55,394 nt of DNA from Welwitschia mirabilis (GCA_051453625.1 JBOZIK010000001.1:236563939-236619332); one strand, 5' to 3'; shown: positions 12,305 to 24,857, counted from the first letter of the stretch. Made by a program: numbers and translations. The notes: generated by a model from the letters alone, not told the origin.

Positions 12305-12496
12305 TTATTTGAACAATGTGTAATATGCATTAAAAGAATAAATATTTTTATATGCTCTAATTTTAAAACTCCCATGTATTACAATGAAACAAACTTTTCT
12401 AATTCTAATAAATAAGAAGAAAGAATATTTTATAAACCAATTACTTTTACAAATATCAAGAAGGATATAAGTCATGGTAAAGTCAAATATACTCAT
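12305..12496 (-). CDS. Small hypothetical ORF in repeat A
   Basis: A 63-codon ORF starting MSIFDFTMTYILLDICKSNW, rich in Ile, Phe and Lys, and upstream (on the minus strand) of the TATA box of repeat A. The equivalent ORF in repeat B (20961-21197) is open and differs at only a few residues in the first 60. No domain recognised. Conservation may simply reflect recent duplication. Confidence 0.2.
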   Translation of the reverse strand: MSIFDFTMTYILLDICKSNWFIKYSFFLFIRIRKVCFIVIHGSFKIRAYKNIYSFNAYYTLFK

Positions 12497-14259
12497 TCAT
12501 CCTTCTTCATTTATTTGTAGAAGTGCATGTACTTATTCATGTGCTCATTTAATATGTGATTTTGTAATTATTTTATGCTATATTTTAAAAATCTCAATTT
12601 AATAAATTTAAAATATAAATTGAATGGCTTCACTTAAAGGAGTTATTCAATCTTAACATTTGGATAGGTTATTGTTTTGATCATAAAAGTTTTTATAAAA
12701 TAGTTATCAAAAAATATGAAAACTAAGAAAACTATTCAAAAATCAAGATTAAATACTTAAAATATCATATAAGTATCTAGAATTCAAGTTTAAGCATAAT
12801 GCATTTTTTCAAAAATTGGGAAGAATACAAGAGCTTAAAGCCTCTAATTAAATAAGCATTTCATATTAGAACTAAAATACTAAAATAATTGTATATAATT
12901 AAGAGATTAATATGTTTAATGTTTTAGTAATTAAAGGTTATAATATATAGAATATAAAAAATTAGAAGTCAAATAGCTAATGGTACTTTTGAGCTTTTCA
13001 AGATTCTTTAGCAATGATATCTATGAGAAATATCTGTTGATCCAATCAAGATGGAATTGTAAGTGGTTTAAACTTCTTTCATATCATACATTTTAGATTA
13101 TAGTTGTTTGAAAGTTTGATATGCACCCTTTACCATAAAACTATTATTATCACAATCATTATTATCATACCACATTTGATTAACATTGTTTTGACCTAAA
13201 TGATATTGACACTTTGTTTTTTTTGTACATGCAAATTAGTAATCAAAATATTTATGACTTTTCTTGTCTTTCCCTAGGCAAAACATTTCTTTAATAACAT
13301 TGGATCTTTGATGGAAACTTTTAAATGATGATTAGTTTCATAAAAATACATCTAGATTATAGTGATTTGAAATCTCTGATTTAATCTTATGTGCATCTTC
13401 ATTTCTGTGAGGAGCTCTTTCCCATTTTTTACAAATTCATAAATAACATTGTTTGATTTAAAATATTATTCTCCTAACTAAGAAGAATAAATTATGAGAA
13501 CTTTCCATGTTTAGAGAATATCTTTGAAATGAAATAATAGATTATCTATAACAAATTACATGAAATAGCTATGAAACTAGCAATACATCACAATAGTCAT
13601 TAATCATTGAATATTAATATGTCATTATGAGAGAATTAAAAAGCTTTTTGTAAATCAAGGCCTTATTGTAATATTCATGTAACTCAAGATCATTATGTAG
13701 ATCCTAATGAATTTATTGTCATGCATTAATGTTGCATAAATTTATAGAACAAAGTTTTCTATGAATGCAAATGTTGTTTATAATGATCTATTTCTCATTT
13801 TCACTTTAATTATAAAGAGTATAACATTAAGAGATAATTTCTTTATCTAGTGATAAGGGATGACTTGACCTATTATCGCACTACTAAAATGTTTGTATAC
13901 CAAATTGCTTATGATAAGATTAGCATAAAATGTTTTATTTCATACCAATATGAGTCATATGATACTTTTGTCCATTTATTTTAATATATCATATGCTACA
14001 TAAGCATTCTTTACTGACTATAATATCATTTAAATGTTTCATAGTAATAAAGCTTAAAAAGCACTATGAATTTTATGAAATTATTACACACAAAAGTACA
14101 AAAGTAATTTTCTATAATGTTCAAGCATCATCATTTGTATCATATAAGGTAAATATTTCCATTTATGAGAGGTAAGTTTGTGTTTAAAAGCTAGAATAAT
14201 AAGTTTAAAAATTAAAAAAGACTTAATTCAAATTATTTCTATAAATTAGAATTACAAGC

Positions 14260-14359
14260 NNNNNNNNNNNNNNNNNNNNNNNNNNNNNNNNNNNNNNNNN
14301 NNNNNNNNNNNNNNNNNNNNNNNNNNNNNNNNNNNNNNNNNNNNNNNNNNNNNNNNNNN
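14260..14359. other. Assembly gap (100 N)
   Basis: It sits exactly at the right end of repeat A. The sequence beyond does not align to repeat B, so the junction between repeat A and the minus-strand reading frame at 14360-14743 is unresolved. Confidence 0.8.
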
Positions 14360-14743
14360 AAAACTCTTTATAATTCCACTTAAAAGATCAATCATCTCTG
14401 AAATAAGATTTGCTATCACTCTTATCCACTTTCCCAAAGCGGTGGTTTCAAGGATTCTAGTGTCATGATCAAAAGAAGCATTACAATAAAACATTAAAGT
14501 GAGAAAAGGATAAGCATAACCAAAAACATCCAAAAAGTAATCAAGATCATGATTTCTCAGGAGTTGGATAATTTCTCTGAGCTCTCTAAGCTCTAAAGTA
14601 GCTACTGATTACTCCTAGCACACTGCTTTCTTCTTAAACTTTTCAGAAAACTTGTCGATATCCTCCTTTGACATCTCCTAGTAGAAGATAGCTAGATCCT
14701 TGAAAGGATCCTCCTTCACTCTCGTCCTAGATGAAATTTCAAC
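14360..14743 (-). pseudogene. Plant transposon-associated ORF, decayed
   Basis: From ATG at 14743 (MVEISSRTRVKEDPFKDL) one minus-strand frame runs through three stops into an open stretch of about 80 codons up to the gap. The segment LLRNHDLDYFLDVF, then YPFLTLMFYCNASFD, then GKWIRV resembles, from memory, the 'putative plant transposon protein' family common beside plant retroelements, where a 'YPxLVxxFYxN' motif precedes a VxGxxI segment. It has its own TATA box about 145 bases upstream. It is not copia pol, so it probably belongs to another element next to copia element 2. Confidence 0.4.
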
Positions 14744-14884
14744 CATTTCAAGAGTTTGCAAGTAAAAAACACTGAGAGAAAAATACTAGATCTGAAAGCA
14801 AAGATCTAGATCTTAAAGAAAAAGAACTAAATTTGAGAGAAGGAGAGGGCTAGAACATAATGAAATCAATTTAGAGTCCTCTTT

Positions 14885-14892
14885 CTTTTATA
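14885..14892 (-). promoter_or_regulatory. TATA box for the minus-strand ORF
   Basis: TATAAAAG on the minus strand, about 145 bases before the ATG at 14743, with a purine- and C/T-rich leader in between. The upstream sequence (14900-15130) is less AT-rich and contains GGTCGACC, like an LTR U3. Confidence 0.45.
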
Positions 14893-15189
14893 GGAGCTGT
14901 GAAATAAAGTGAAATGAAAAAAGAAATTAGGTCCACCAATGGTACTTCTGTACTATGATCTATCAGATCCAGTCAATCGCTCGAGATTTTGGTCGACCTG
15001 TCAAGACATGGGTCTACAGTACTAGAAAGGGTCTAGGCGATGGGGCTTTCAAGCCGGTCATCTAGTTGACCAAATCATAGCCTTGCAATCAGCTAAAAAT
15101 GGTAATTAAACCCTCAGATCATTTTCATGATTGACAATTAAGTTACATACATAGGGTATTACATCAAATTTCTCTAGAAAATATTTATT

Positions 15190-15590
15190 TTTAGTAAGAT
15201 TTAGACTAATATCATAGTTTGTATGAAATAATTGATCGATCAATTACATATCTATTTTATAAATATTATCCACTTGTCTTGTAGAAAAGATAGAAATATT
15301 TGTTTTCTTATCTAAAAATTCACTTTTTAATTTTTTAAAAATTACTTTGTGACCTTTGTCACATAATTAGCTCATACTTAATAAATTATGTTTCAATCCA
15401 TTTATATAAACCACATCATCAAGTTTAGGTAACTTACCTCTCTTAATGCATCATGTACTTTTATATTTACCTTTTTGTTATTTCCAAAAATGACTTCTTC
15501 TCCATTTGTACTCCTCAGGTATTGAAAGCTTAATTTTTCTCCTGACATATACCTTGAGCAACCGCTATCTAGATATCAACTATTTGTATT
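15190..15590 (-). pseudogene. Ty1/copia protease region (element 2)
   Basis: The aspartic protease of a copia pol polyprotein releases the element's mature proteins. The active-site motif DSGCS is at 15569-15555, preceded by YL. The Trp expected before YLDSG is a TGA stop (15578-15576), a single G to A change. Further along the frame are EEVIFGNN and a segment matching the family's usual 'LKHNLLSxSQLCDKGH' region, with frameshifts. Similarity ends at about 15190, before integrase, so the rest of pol is missing. It follows gag and the coiled-coil segment in normal copia order. Confidence 0.75.
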
Positions 15591-15746
15591 TGTTTCTTTG
15601 AGAACTATCTGTGTTAGAAAACTTTAAAGATTATTAGCTCTAACCCACTTAGTCTTATTAGACTTAGGTGATACACGTTTCTTAGGAAATAATTTAATAG
15701 ATAAAGTATCTGCAGTTTTTTAAAAAACCATTAATTGTCTAATTTT

Positions 15747-15788
15747 GCAATTAAGTTTTAAATGACTAAATCTACCACAAAAATTCCA
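15747..15788 (-). pseudogene. Second gag zinc knuckle, damaged
   Basis: A CX2CX4HX4C-like motif, WNFCGRFSHLKLNC, in which the first Cys is replaced by Trp. It lies between the coiled-coil segment and the protease, where some copia gag-pol proteins carry a second knuckle. Confidence 0.55.
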
Positions 15789-15824
15789 TGAGAGTTTAGA
15801 ATCATACTTACTCTTTTAGTTTAT

Positions 15825-16094
15825 CTATTCTTGAGATTTTTTCAAACTACGGCCAATACCTAATCTATCTCTAATAGGTTTTTGCACTCCAAGCATTTGT
15901 TTCAATTTAGAAGAGCTACTGGAAAATTTATTTATAACAAAAAAAAGATCCTTTACTTGAAAAATTAGGCTAATGTTATCATATTTTAGCACATTATATT
16001 TTTTTTCCAATTCCTTCTTTTCTTTAGTGATGGTCTTCATTGTTCTATTCAAATTATTTATCCTTTTACCTAGCTTTTCACATTCCTCATACAA
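15825..16094 (-). pseudogene. Copia gag-pol coiled-coil segment (element 2)
   Basis: An 89-codon open frame rich in Lys, Glu and Leu with heptad-like spacing (KEKKELEKKYNVLK), then SSSSSKLKQMLGVQK. It matches the coiled-coil and 'KxxxGLGY'-type stretch that many plant copia elements of the SIRE kind have between the zinc knuckles. It is not in the same frame as the gag start at 17236, so at least one frameshift separates them. Confidence 0.6.
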
Positions 16095-16324
16095 CTCCTG
16101 ATATTGTCTTATAACCTATCCTCTTTTTTGTTGATCATATCCAAATCATCAGGTATTGACATGTTAAGGACATCTTTGAGTGATGGCATAAAGGCCATGA
16201 AGGACAACCTTCTATATGTGTCTAATTCCTGATTTGAGTAGCTTTTATTATCATCATATTCATTGTCCCATGTAGTAATGAATGAGGAATTCTTTTATTT
16301 TATGTTATCTCTCTTTGTGTTGAA

Positions 16325-17236
16325 GCACTTATTTGCTGTATGACTAAATCCTTTACATGAATAGCATTGGATCTATTTACCCTTTTCTTACTCCTTTCTA
16401 TGTTTTGGATGACTTCTTTTTGCATTTCTACTTGATTATCCTTTCTTTTTCTTCCTGTGAAGAAACTTTTTGAATATTCTGGCTAGAGGAACCACTTCAT
16501 CATCATCCAATTCCTTATCTAATCTATTAGATCTATAGTCTTCCTGCACACATTTTAAAATAATGCCTTTCTTCTTATTCTTAATAAATTTAAGTTTATA
16601 GGTTTGCAAATTACCTTGAAATTCTTCCAATGCCATTTCATTAATGTTCTTACTCTCTTTGATGGTTGTGACCTTTGGTTTGAATCTCTTTGATAGGGAT
16701 CTCAAGAAATTTCTTACCACTTTTCTTTCCTCCATGTATTCTCCAAGGCTTGCCATTAAGTTCATAATATCAGTAAGTTTAGCAAAAAATTTCTGTAATG
16801 TCTCTTCTTCATCTATATAGATATCTTCAAATTTTGAAACAAGCATCAGGAGTTTTACTTGTTTTACAGTTAAAGTTCCTTTATGTGCTAGTTTTAGAAT
16901 GTCCAAAGCTTCTTTAGCATTGTTACAATTTACTATGCATTTGAATTTATTTGTACATACTGCATAAAATATGGCATTAAGAGCATAGGCATCTATAATG
17001 GCTTTTGACTTGTTAGCGATAGTCCATTGGTCTCGGGCTTTGGAAACAAGGATAGTGTTATCATTTACATTAGTTTTGGTTAACATAGGCATAGTGTAAC
17101 CTTTGTAGATGGCTTCCTCTATGTTGGCATCTAAGGATCTAAGAAATATTCTCATCTTAGCTTTCCAGTAACCATAGTTTAACTCATCAAACATAGGTAG
17201 ATAATTGATGGAAGAACCATTAGATGGATTACTCAT
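16325..17236 (-). pseudogene. gag: Ty1/copia gag (element 2)
   Basis: This structural protein forms the retrotransposon particle and binds its RNA. From ATG at 17236 there are 266 open codons to a TAA at 16436. The start MSNPSNGSSINYLPMFDELN and the 'YWKAKM' motif are typical of the UBN2 gag family, with a Lys-rich end. In the same frame, past two or three stops, is a complete zinc knuckle CYSCKGFSHTANKC (16366-16325), of form CX2CX4HX4C. The original gag was therefore longer and has been cut short by stops. The primer site lies about 50 bases upstream. This is the best-preserved reading frame of the left half of the window and the reference for the fragment at 2389-2902. Confidence 0.85.
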
Positions 17237-17287
17237 TTTAGAGTTCTAAGATCAAGATTGGTTAAAATATAAAGAAGAACTAACTTA

Positions 17288-17299
17288 GCTTTGATACCA
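17288..17299 (-). other. Primer binding site, copia element 2
   Basis: The minus strand reads TGGTATCAAAGC, one change from the usual TGGTATCAGAGC initiator-Met site. It lies between the LTR (17302) and gag (17236). Confidence 0.8.
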
Positions 17300-17301
17300 A
17301 A

Positions 17302-18812
17302 CAATAGGATTAAGAATCCTAAGGGAAGTAAATAGGTTTTTTAAAAAGTTCCAATACAATATTCTAAATGAATCCAATCTAAGATAAAACTTGCATACAA
17401 AAATGAACTAATCTAGAATGTGCACAGTATGAAAAAATTATGGAAGTAAAGAAATAAAAACTAAAAGCATAAAAATACCAATTTGATGCAAGTTGGATTT
17501 ATAGTAGTTTGAGAAACCCCCTACTCTACTCTCAACGATTAGTTTATCCCCAAGGTAGATCTCAGATCTTCGTTACTCTACCAGGTATTCTAGGTTCACC
17601 TATAATCTTTACATATGGACTCTTCTAGGCTTAGTCTCAAACTTTAGAACAGACTTTTCAAGGCTTAGTCTTAACCTTTAGAACATACTTTTCAAGGCTT
17701 AATCTCAACCTTTCATAAAGAAAAGTGATGATGTAATGATGTTTTCAGAGCATGGATATCACTCGTTCTTGAATCATAAACTTGATGGAGATCTCCTCCT
17801 ATAGAAGTAAAATAAATGAAGCTCTTGATCTGAACTTTAATGTAGAGAGGATGCCAATAGTAGATCTCCTTTGATCATAAATATAGATGCCAAGATGCAA
17901 TAGTGAAAATCACCTAAATAGAATGCTTGATCCTTTAGATCCAATAGATTTGTCTAAATGAAAATAGTTCCAAAAGATTCTTTGGTCATCTATGTCTTAG
18001 CTATTTATAATGGAAGGCTTTTAAGGTTTATTACATTTGAAATGTACTTTCAATGGCTATAAATAGCTAGAAAATGGCTACCTAATAGCTACATAATGGA
18101 TACATAACATATAGAAAAATTTACTTTCCTTTCCGTTAGGTCAATCTTATAAAAATTTGATTAACTTCATATGGTGCTGTGAGTTACACAGGTCGCTCTA
18201 ATTTCTTACAACTCCCTGTTTAGTCAACCCCATCTGGGTTCGATTGACCCTAGTCCAATTACCTACTACTTTATTTGATCACCCACTCCTTTGATAAAAT
18301 TCCTTTTTAGTATTCCTACATTGATTCTGGTTGATCCCTTTAGATTTCTGGTCGATCCCATGACGATCGGCTTAGGCGTGTCAGCTACATAGTGCTCATG
18401 TCTAGTTGATCCCATCATAATTCTAGTTGATTCCTTGTCATTTAGTCTAAGGATACTATTTATCAAGTACTTAAATCTAATCGATACCATAAATATCTAG
18501 TCGACCCCTTTCCATTTGATTTAAAGATACTAATTCTCAAGGTTATAGACCAGTCAACCCCATCAAAAATCTGGTTGACCCCTCTGGATGTAGTTCATTT
18601 TTTATCTGCTTCAGGTGTGGTCGACCCCTTGAAAATCTGGTTAACCCCTACTTGAGGGTAAATGAACTGACAGATTTCTAGTAATCAAAACTTGATGATT
18701 TCAATTCCATCTTTTGACCTGTAAGTAATTTAACATCTTTTGCACAAGATACGCAAAATTTGCTATATAGAAAACATTAGTTTGACATCAATTAACAAAA
18801 TATAATCCAACA
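17302..18812 (-). repeat. Ty1/copia LTR (element 2)
   Basis: It aligns to LTR 1 (2968-4236) at the left edge (AAGAATCCT block), in R/U5 (about 17500) and at the right edge, which ends ATCCAACA against ACTCAACA in LTR 1. The left dinucleotide has decayed from TG. A minus-strand TATAAATA is at 18002-18009. Its right part (about 18130-18660) holds many spaced copies of TCTGGTYGACCCC-like motifs. Repeat B starts immediately after it. No second LTR for this element was found. Confidence 0.75.
18002..18009 (-). promoter_or_regulatory. TATA box of copia LTR 2
   Basis: TATAAATA on the minus strand, at the U3/R boundary expected from the alignment with LTR 1. Confidence 0.5.
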
Positions 18813-21800
18813 CAATCAACACAGGGGATGAAAATCAAAAAAATAATTAAGTTGTCTAGATTGTCAAAATGAAAAACCTCATAAACTTCTAAAAATATTT
18901 ATTAAAATAATGGTACATAAAAAAGAAGAAGAATTTATATACCAACTAAAACAATGTTAAACTACAACTTTCTTAAATAACAAATTAGTCAACATTAAAG
19001 TATGCTAAAATGGAATATTCACTTATAGCAACTAAAACAATGTTAAACTACTCCTTTCTTAAATAACCAGTTAGTCAACATTAAAGTATGCTAAAATAGA
19101 AAATTCACTTACTATTCAAGAATAAGGCCTTATAAGGAACACATAACTTAATGTTTAGCAACTAAAATTTAATGCAAATTATATAAAATAAACGTGATCT
19201 ACTTATTATACATAGTAACTCTTACATTATTAGCATGGTTTCATTTAATAAATTTTTGTATAATTCATTAGATACTTTTTAGCATTTTAAAGGAATTTAT
19301 AATTAAAAATTAAAAATTAATTATTTATAATATTAAAAATAAATTATTATGATTTTTCTTCAACTAGACTTATTATATAACATTTTAAAATTAACTCTTT
19401 CAAATTTTGATATTTATAAATATATTTACTAGGATCATACATAAAGTATAAAAACTATTTAAATTTTTAGAATTATTAACAAGTCACACTATACTAAAAA
19501 GGTTATAACTTCTAAACTACTTTGAATTTTAAGTCATTCAAGATTTTTTGAAATCTTATTCAATTATTTATAATCTAAATAATTCATTTACTAAAAAGGA
19601 TGTATTATTAATTTTGTAATCTAATATTAAAATTTTACTATCTTTTGTAATTATTTTTAGAGTTATTTTCATAAAATAATTTTTAAAAAACTATTAACTC
19701 TTAGAAAAATAACATTTATTAAATTTTTATAATGTTAAGTAAATCCTAGACGTATTTAAAAAATCTTATTAAATTCCAACTAATAAGTAAGAAGTTATTA
19801 TCTTCTTAACTTATGTTATTAATTATCTTCTTAACTTATGTTATCAATCTCAAGAAGATGACCTTTATCTAAAACTCTAAGAAACCATAGTTGATAAAAT
19901 TTAATACAAATATTTAATGTTGTTATTTTATGTAATATGTAAAATAAATTTTAACTAATAAGAATTCTACATTAATTATAAAAATATAAATACATAAGAT
20001 GTAATAAAAGTACACAGATTCATTGAGCCTTAGGATTAATATGAATGACTACCTAGTGTAAGTGGAATTGAGGTTTAGATAATCCTTCATAATAAGTGAA
20101 ATCTACTGCATATATGATACATAATGCCACTTTTTAATCCATCAATAATGTACAATAAAATAAGGGTACCTAAATATTATAGTGAACCCCTTAATCACTT
20201 GGCCAACATTATCCATTAATAACCTCATCAATCAAGCATGTAAAGAGATCCATTAAATATTTACCTCATCGTGATTTGAGTAAAATGAAAGGAACAATCT
20301 CAACTAAATAAACATTATAATAATATTACATAATAACATAAAGTAATATTTTTTTCATGCCACAGCTTCCCTTAAGAAAATGGATAACATAAGGATATAA
20401 TAAGTAGAGGAAGCTACTTGGAAAAGTAATGATTTAAGACTTCTACTTAATGAATATTTAATGAAGTCCTAAGCTCTAAGATCTTTAGCTCCAAGTTTAA
20501 AGCTCTAAGATTCAAGTTCCATACTTTAAAGCAAGAGTATGAGAAGAGAAGAGAAGAGAAGAAGATGAATATTGAGAAGAGAATTTGGTAGCATGCACTT
20601 AAATAAAGATAAAAATTAGTGTTTAAGAGAGGAAATAACTCTATTTATAAGTAAATAAGAGACCAAAAGTCCTTGATTCAAATGGTTAAAGACCATATAC
20701 ACCATTTTAATCATGAGTAATATGATCACATTAAATCAAATGAGATTAATCACATTAAACTAGATAAGAAGGCTCACATTGAATTCAATAATATTTATTA
20801 ATGATAAGTTGGTTAAGCTTAAGTGACAAGTGACATTGATGTATGAATGACAAAAAAAGACATCATAGTTATGATTCATGCATCTACTTAGGATGAGTAA
20901 TTCTCTTTCTTTAATTAGCAAGGTTAATTACATATATCAATTCCTTACACTAGTTCCTTCTTAATCCTTCATAGGCTTATAACAATATTTAATTAATTTA
21001 AAATATATATTGGAAAATGTATTATATGCATTAAAAGAATAAATATTTTTAAATGCTCTAATTTTAAAACTTCCATGTATCACAATGAAACAAACTTTTC
21101 TAATTCCAATAAACAAGAAAAAATAATATTTTATAAACCAATTACTTTTACAAATATCAAGAAGGATGAAAGTCATAGTAGAGTCAAATATACTCATTCA
21201 TCCTTCTTCGTTTATTGGTAGAAGTACATCTGCTTATTCACATGCTTATTAATTGTATAATTCATCAATCTCATCAACATGAAATACAAGAAAAAAAATT
21301 TCATACTTGGATGTAGTACACTTAAATTTTTATCCACTTCTTTTATTAATTACATTAATCTTTTATTTTTACTAAAGAATTTTACATTTTTTAAGTTGGA
21401 TGAAACACATGAATAATAAGTAGTATAAACGTTTAATATGTCATTTTGTAATTATTTTATGCCTTCTTTTAAAAATCTCAGTTTAATAATTTTACAATAA
21501 AAAATTGAATGCCTTCACTTAAATAGATTTATTCAATCTTAACATTTGGATAGGTTGTTATTTTGATCATAAAAAGTTTTATAAAATAGTTATCAAAAGA
21601 TATTAAAACTATGAAAACTACTCAAAAATCAAGACTAATTACTTAGAATGTCATATAAATATCTAATTTCAAATTTAAGCATAATGCATTTTTTTTGAAA
21701 TTGGGAATAATACAAGAGCTTAAAGCCTCTAATTAAATAAGGATTTCATATTAGGATTGAAATATTAAAAATGTCTTGGATAATTAGCAAATTAATGTGT

Positions 21801-23155
21801 TTAATGTTTTACTAATTAAAGGTTACAATATATGGAATATAACAAATTAGCATTCAAATAACTAATGGTACTTTTTAGCTTTTCAAGATTCTTTAGCAAT
21901 GATATCTATGAGCAATCTTTAATAATCCAATCAAGATCAGATTGTAAGTGGTTTAAACTTTTTTCATTACCATACATTTTAGATTCTAATAGTTTGAAAT
22001 TATGGTATGCAACCTTTACCATTAAACTATCATTATCACAATCATTATTATCATATCACATTTGATTTGCTTAGTTTTAACCTATATAATACTGATACTT
22101 TGTTTTTTTTTAATACATGTGAATTAGTAATTAAAATATTTATGATACTTCTTATCTTTCCTTGATTTTAGCAAAACATTTCTTTAATAACATTAAATAT
22201 TTTATGGGAACTTTTAAATGATGATTATTTCACAAAAAAACATCTAGGTTCTAGTGATTTGAAATATCTAGTCCAATCTTATGTGCAGCTTCATTTCTGT
22301 AAGGAGCACTTTTCCATTCTGTACAAATTCATAAATAATATTAATTGATTTAAAATATTAATCTTCAAACTAAGACGAATCAATTATAAGAACTTTCCAT
22401 GTTTGAAGAATATCTTTAAAAGGACATGATGGATTATCTATAATAAATCACATGAAATAGCTATGAAACTAGCAATACATCATAGTAGTTATTAATCATT
22501 GAATATTAATATGTTATTATGAGAGAATTATAAATCTTTTTATAAATGAAAGCCTTGTTGTAATATTCATGTAATTCAAGATCTTTATTTAGATTCTAAT
22601 AATTTATTATCATGCATTAATATTTCATAAATTTATAGAACAAAGTTTATATGAATGTTAATGTTGCTGGTTGTGATATATTTCTCCTTTTCACTTTAAT
22701 TATGAATAATATAACATCAAGAGATAATTTCTTTATCTAGTAATAAGGGATGACCTGACCTATTATCGCACCAATAAAAAATTTGTAAAATGAATTGCTT
22801 ACGATAAGATTAGTATAAAATTTTTCATTTCAGATCAATATAAGTCATATGATACTTTTTTCCATTGATTTTAATATATTCTATGCTACATAAGGGTTCT
22901 TTACTGACTATAATATCATTTGAATGTTCTATAGTAATAGAGCTTAAAAATCACTATGAATTTTATGAAATTTTTACATACAAAAGTACATAAGTGATTT
23001 CCTTGAATGTTCAAGCATCATTATTTGTATCATATAAAGTAAATATTTCCATTTAAGAGGGTAAATTTGTATTCAAAATCTATAATAATAAGTTTAAAAA
23101 TTAAAATATTAAAGTCTCAATTCAAATTATTTCTATAAATTAGAATTACAAAGTT
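18813..23155. repeat. 4-kb repeat, copy B
   Basis: Second copy of the segment at 10250-14259, same orientation. It differs from A by a duplicated block of about 80 bases (18948-19100), a short duplicated 'ATCTTCTTAACTTATGTTAT' unit near 19800, and about 170 extra bases near 21240-21410. The minus-strand TATA box is at 20642-20649. Its left edge coincides with the end of copia LTR 2. Its right end at about 23150 shows where A probably ended inside the gap. Confidence 0.75.
20961..21197 (-). CDS. Small hypothetical ORF in repeat B
   Basis: A 78-codon counterpart of the ORF at 12305-12496, starting MSIFDSTMTFILLDICKSNW and extended at the C-end because the stop used in A is absent. The family is unrecognised and the coding status unproven. 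Confidence 0.2.
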   Translation of the reverse strand: MSIFDSTMTFILLDICKSNWFIKYYFFLFIGIRKVCFIVIHGSFKIRAFKNIYSFNAYNTFSNIYFKLIKYCYKPMKD

Positions 23156-24857
23156 GTTGATGAAAATTACTATACTATTGGATATGAGATTAGTAACTTA
23201 GATAAGTAGCAAAAACCAAGTAATATAAGGATTAGACTATAAATGAATACACTATCAAATTAAAAGGAAAATATTATAGTAATAAGAAATATCTTATCAG
23301 ATCAGGAGATTTAGATGGGGTACATTGGAAGAATGCACATTGATTTTTGTGAAAGATTTTGGACACATTGTTAAATGTTAGTGTTGAACACATTTTATGT
23401 GGCTTGTAAACATGTAAAATATTGCTAATCACCATAGGCAAATTTTATTATAATATGAACAAAGTTAATTATAGGTTCTTTATAATTAATGAAGCAGTAA
23501 TCTTTTATGCAAAGTTGTATGTCGATTAGTATGAATCTTACTAACCATTTCAATGTTATTATCTAGTCAACAGAGAAAAAAAATTTTGTGGAAGAACTAT
23601 AATTTAGTTTTAAGAGATATAAATGGAAGATTACTTAGGAGTTAGAAGGTTTTATACTTGTTTTAGGGAGAATGATTTAGTTGTTTTACTAAGTGGTTAT
23701 TGCTAATGGGATGATTGTCCAACTTGTGAGATATGTATCCCAATTTAGTAAGTCATTGTTTTGAAACTTTAGATGATATAATGAGAATATTATGAGGCCT
23801 TGGGCTTAGATAATTCATGTGGGTGACCATGATGGCTATACTACTTAAGGGGAGGCATAACCATTAAAAGTTTTAAATTTGACATCCCCTCTAAGAAGTG
23901 ATTACTCGTAAGTTACTACTCCTTATAGTATATTATCTATTCATAATAAACATATAAATATAAAATAAATGTGTTATATATTTAATAAACTAAGAACATA
24001 CTAAGTCATGAAGGTGACACATGTACTATTCTTTAACATATATCATAAGAAATGATGAGTTTTCCTTTTATAAAATAATCATACCAATTAAAAAAAATCA
24101 TATTGATTAGAATCTAAAAATTATTAGTCCTAAATTATTACATGTTATGTTAAGATAATAATGAACATATCATTTATGTAACATAATGGCTAAGAAGGAT
24201 AAAGAATGTGCAATATCATATTTCATATACAAATATCACATTAAATACCTTGATTGTAAAAACATCCTAACTCAAACGTTCATTTATTAGGCATGAATTA
24301 ATAGTTATAAAAAATAAAAAAGGTTTATGGTAATGAATATGGAGCATTTGAAGTATTACATCCATGCAAATACTAAATATTTAAGTGGAAAATCATAAAA
24401 GTGTTATAAAATAAGGAGGAATAAATGTTAGAAATACCACTTGTAGTTAACCAATCCTCATCAAAAAATCTTATGGTTTTTATAACACTAGATTTACTTT
24501 TAGATTTTGGCATTAAAATAGAAAAGATTGAAGTCTTTTTAATCTTAGTTCTAGGAAAAGTTTTAGAATTCAAAAGTATTTCTATTTGATAAATAAATCA
24601 TTCCACTAAACATGTTGAAACTGTTAGTACCCTAGCCCTCATAAGGTCTAAGCATTACTTTATACATTACAAGGATTATTAATAACTTGTTAAGGTTTAG
24701 ACAATATATTAGTAGCATATCTATTATATTTTCATATTAAGACTTAAACTATAAATTTTCATGATTAGGATTTTTCTATAACATATGCATTAAGACCCTT
24801 TTAAAGAAACTAATAATCAGATAATTTCTTCTATTTATAAACTAGACTTAAAATTGC
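23156..24857. other. AT-rich DNA without a recognisable gene
   Basis: No domain or repeat partner recognised. A short purine-rich patch (AAGGGGAGGC, about 23848) precedes a TGACATCCCC stretch at about 23880, which could be a worn polypurine tract and LTR start, but no partner was seen. Confidence 0.3.

Larger units (their letters stand above)
10250..14259. repeat. 4-kb repeat, copy A
   Basis: The whole segment aligns in the same orientation and order with 18813-23155 (copy B). Shared start: ACAATCAAC...ATGAAAATCAAA. Shared end: TATAAATTAGAATTACAA. It contains no RT, integrase or transposase that I can see. A minus-strand TATAAATA (11963-11970) is followed by a C/T-rich leader of the kind found at an LTR or gene promoter. 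The right edge is cut by the 100-N gap 14260-14359. It could be a very long LTR, a large non-autonomous element, or one half of a segmental duplication. Confidence 0.75.

Noticed and set aside
18266-18490. 74-codon minus-strand ORF with repeated GSTR
   Set aside because: It is a translation of the repeated GTCGACCC-like motifs of the copia LTR, not a gene.
10250-23155. 8-base inverted ATCAACAA / TTGTTGAT at the left end of repeat A and right end of repeat B
   Set aside because: Too short to call terminal inverted repeats, no target-site duplication, and no transposase. Chance is likely in AT-rich DNA.
23840-23930. Purine patch followed by TGACATCCCC as an LTR boundary
   Set aside because: No partner LTR, primer site or internal domain was found to support it.
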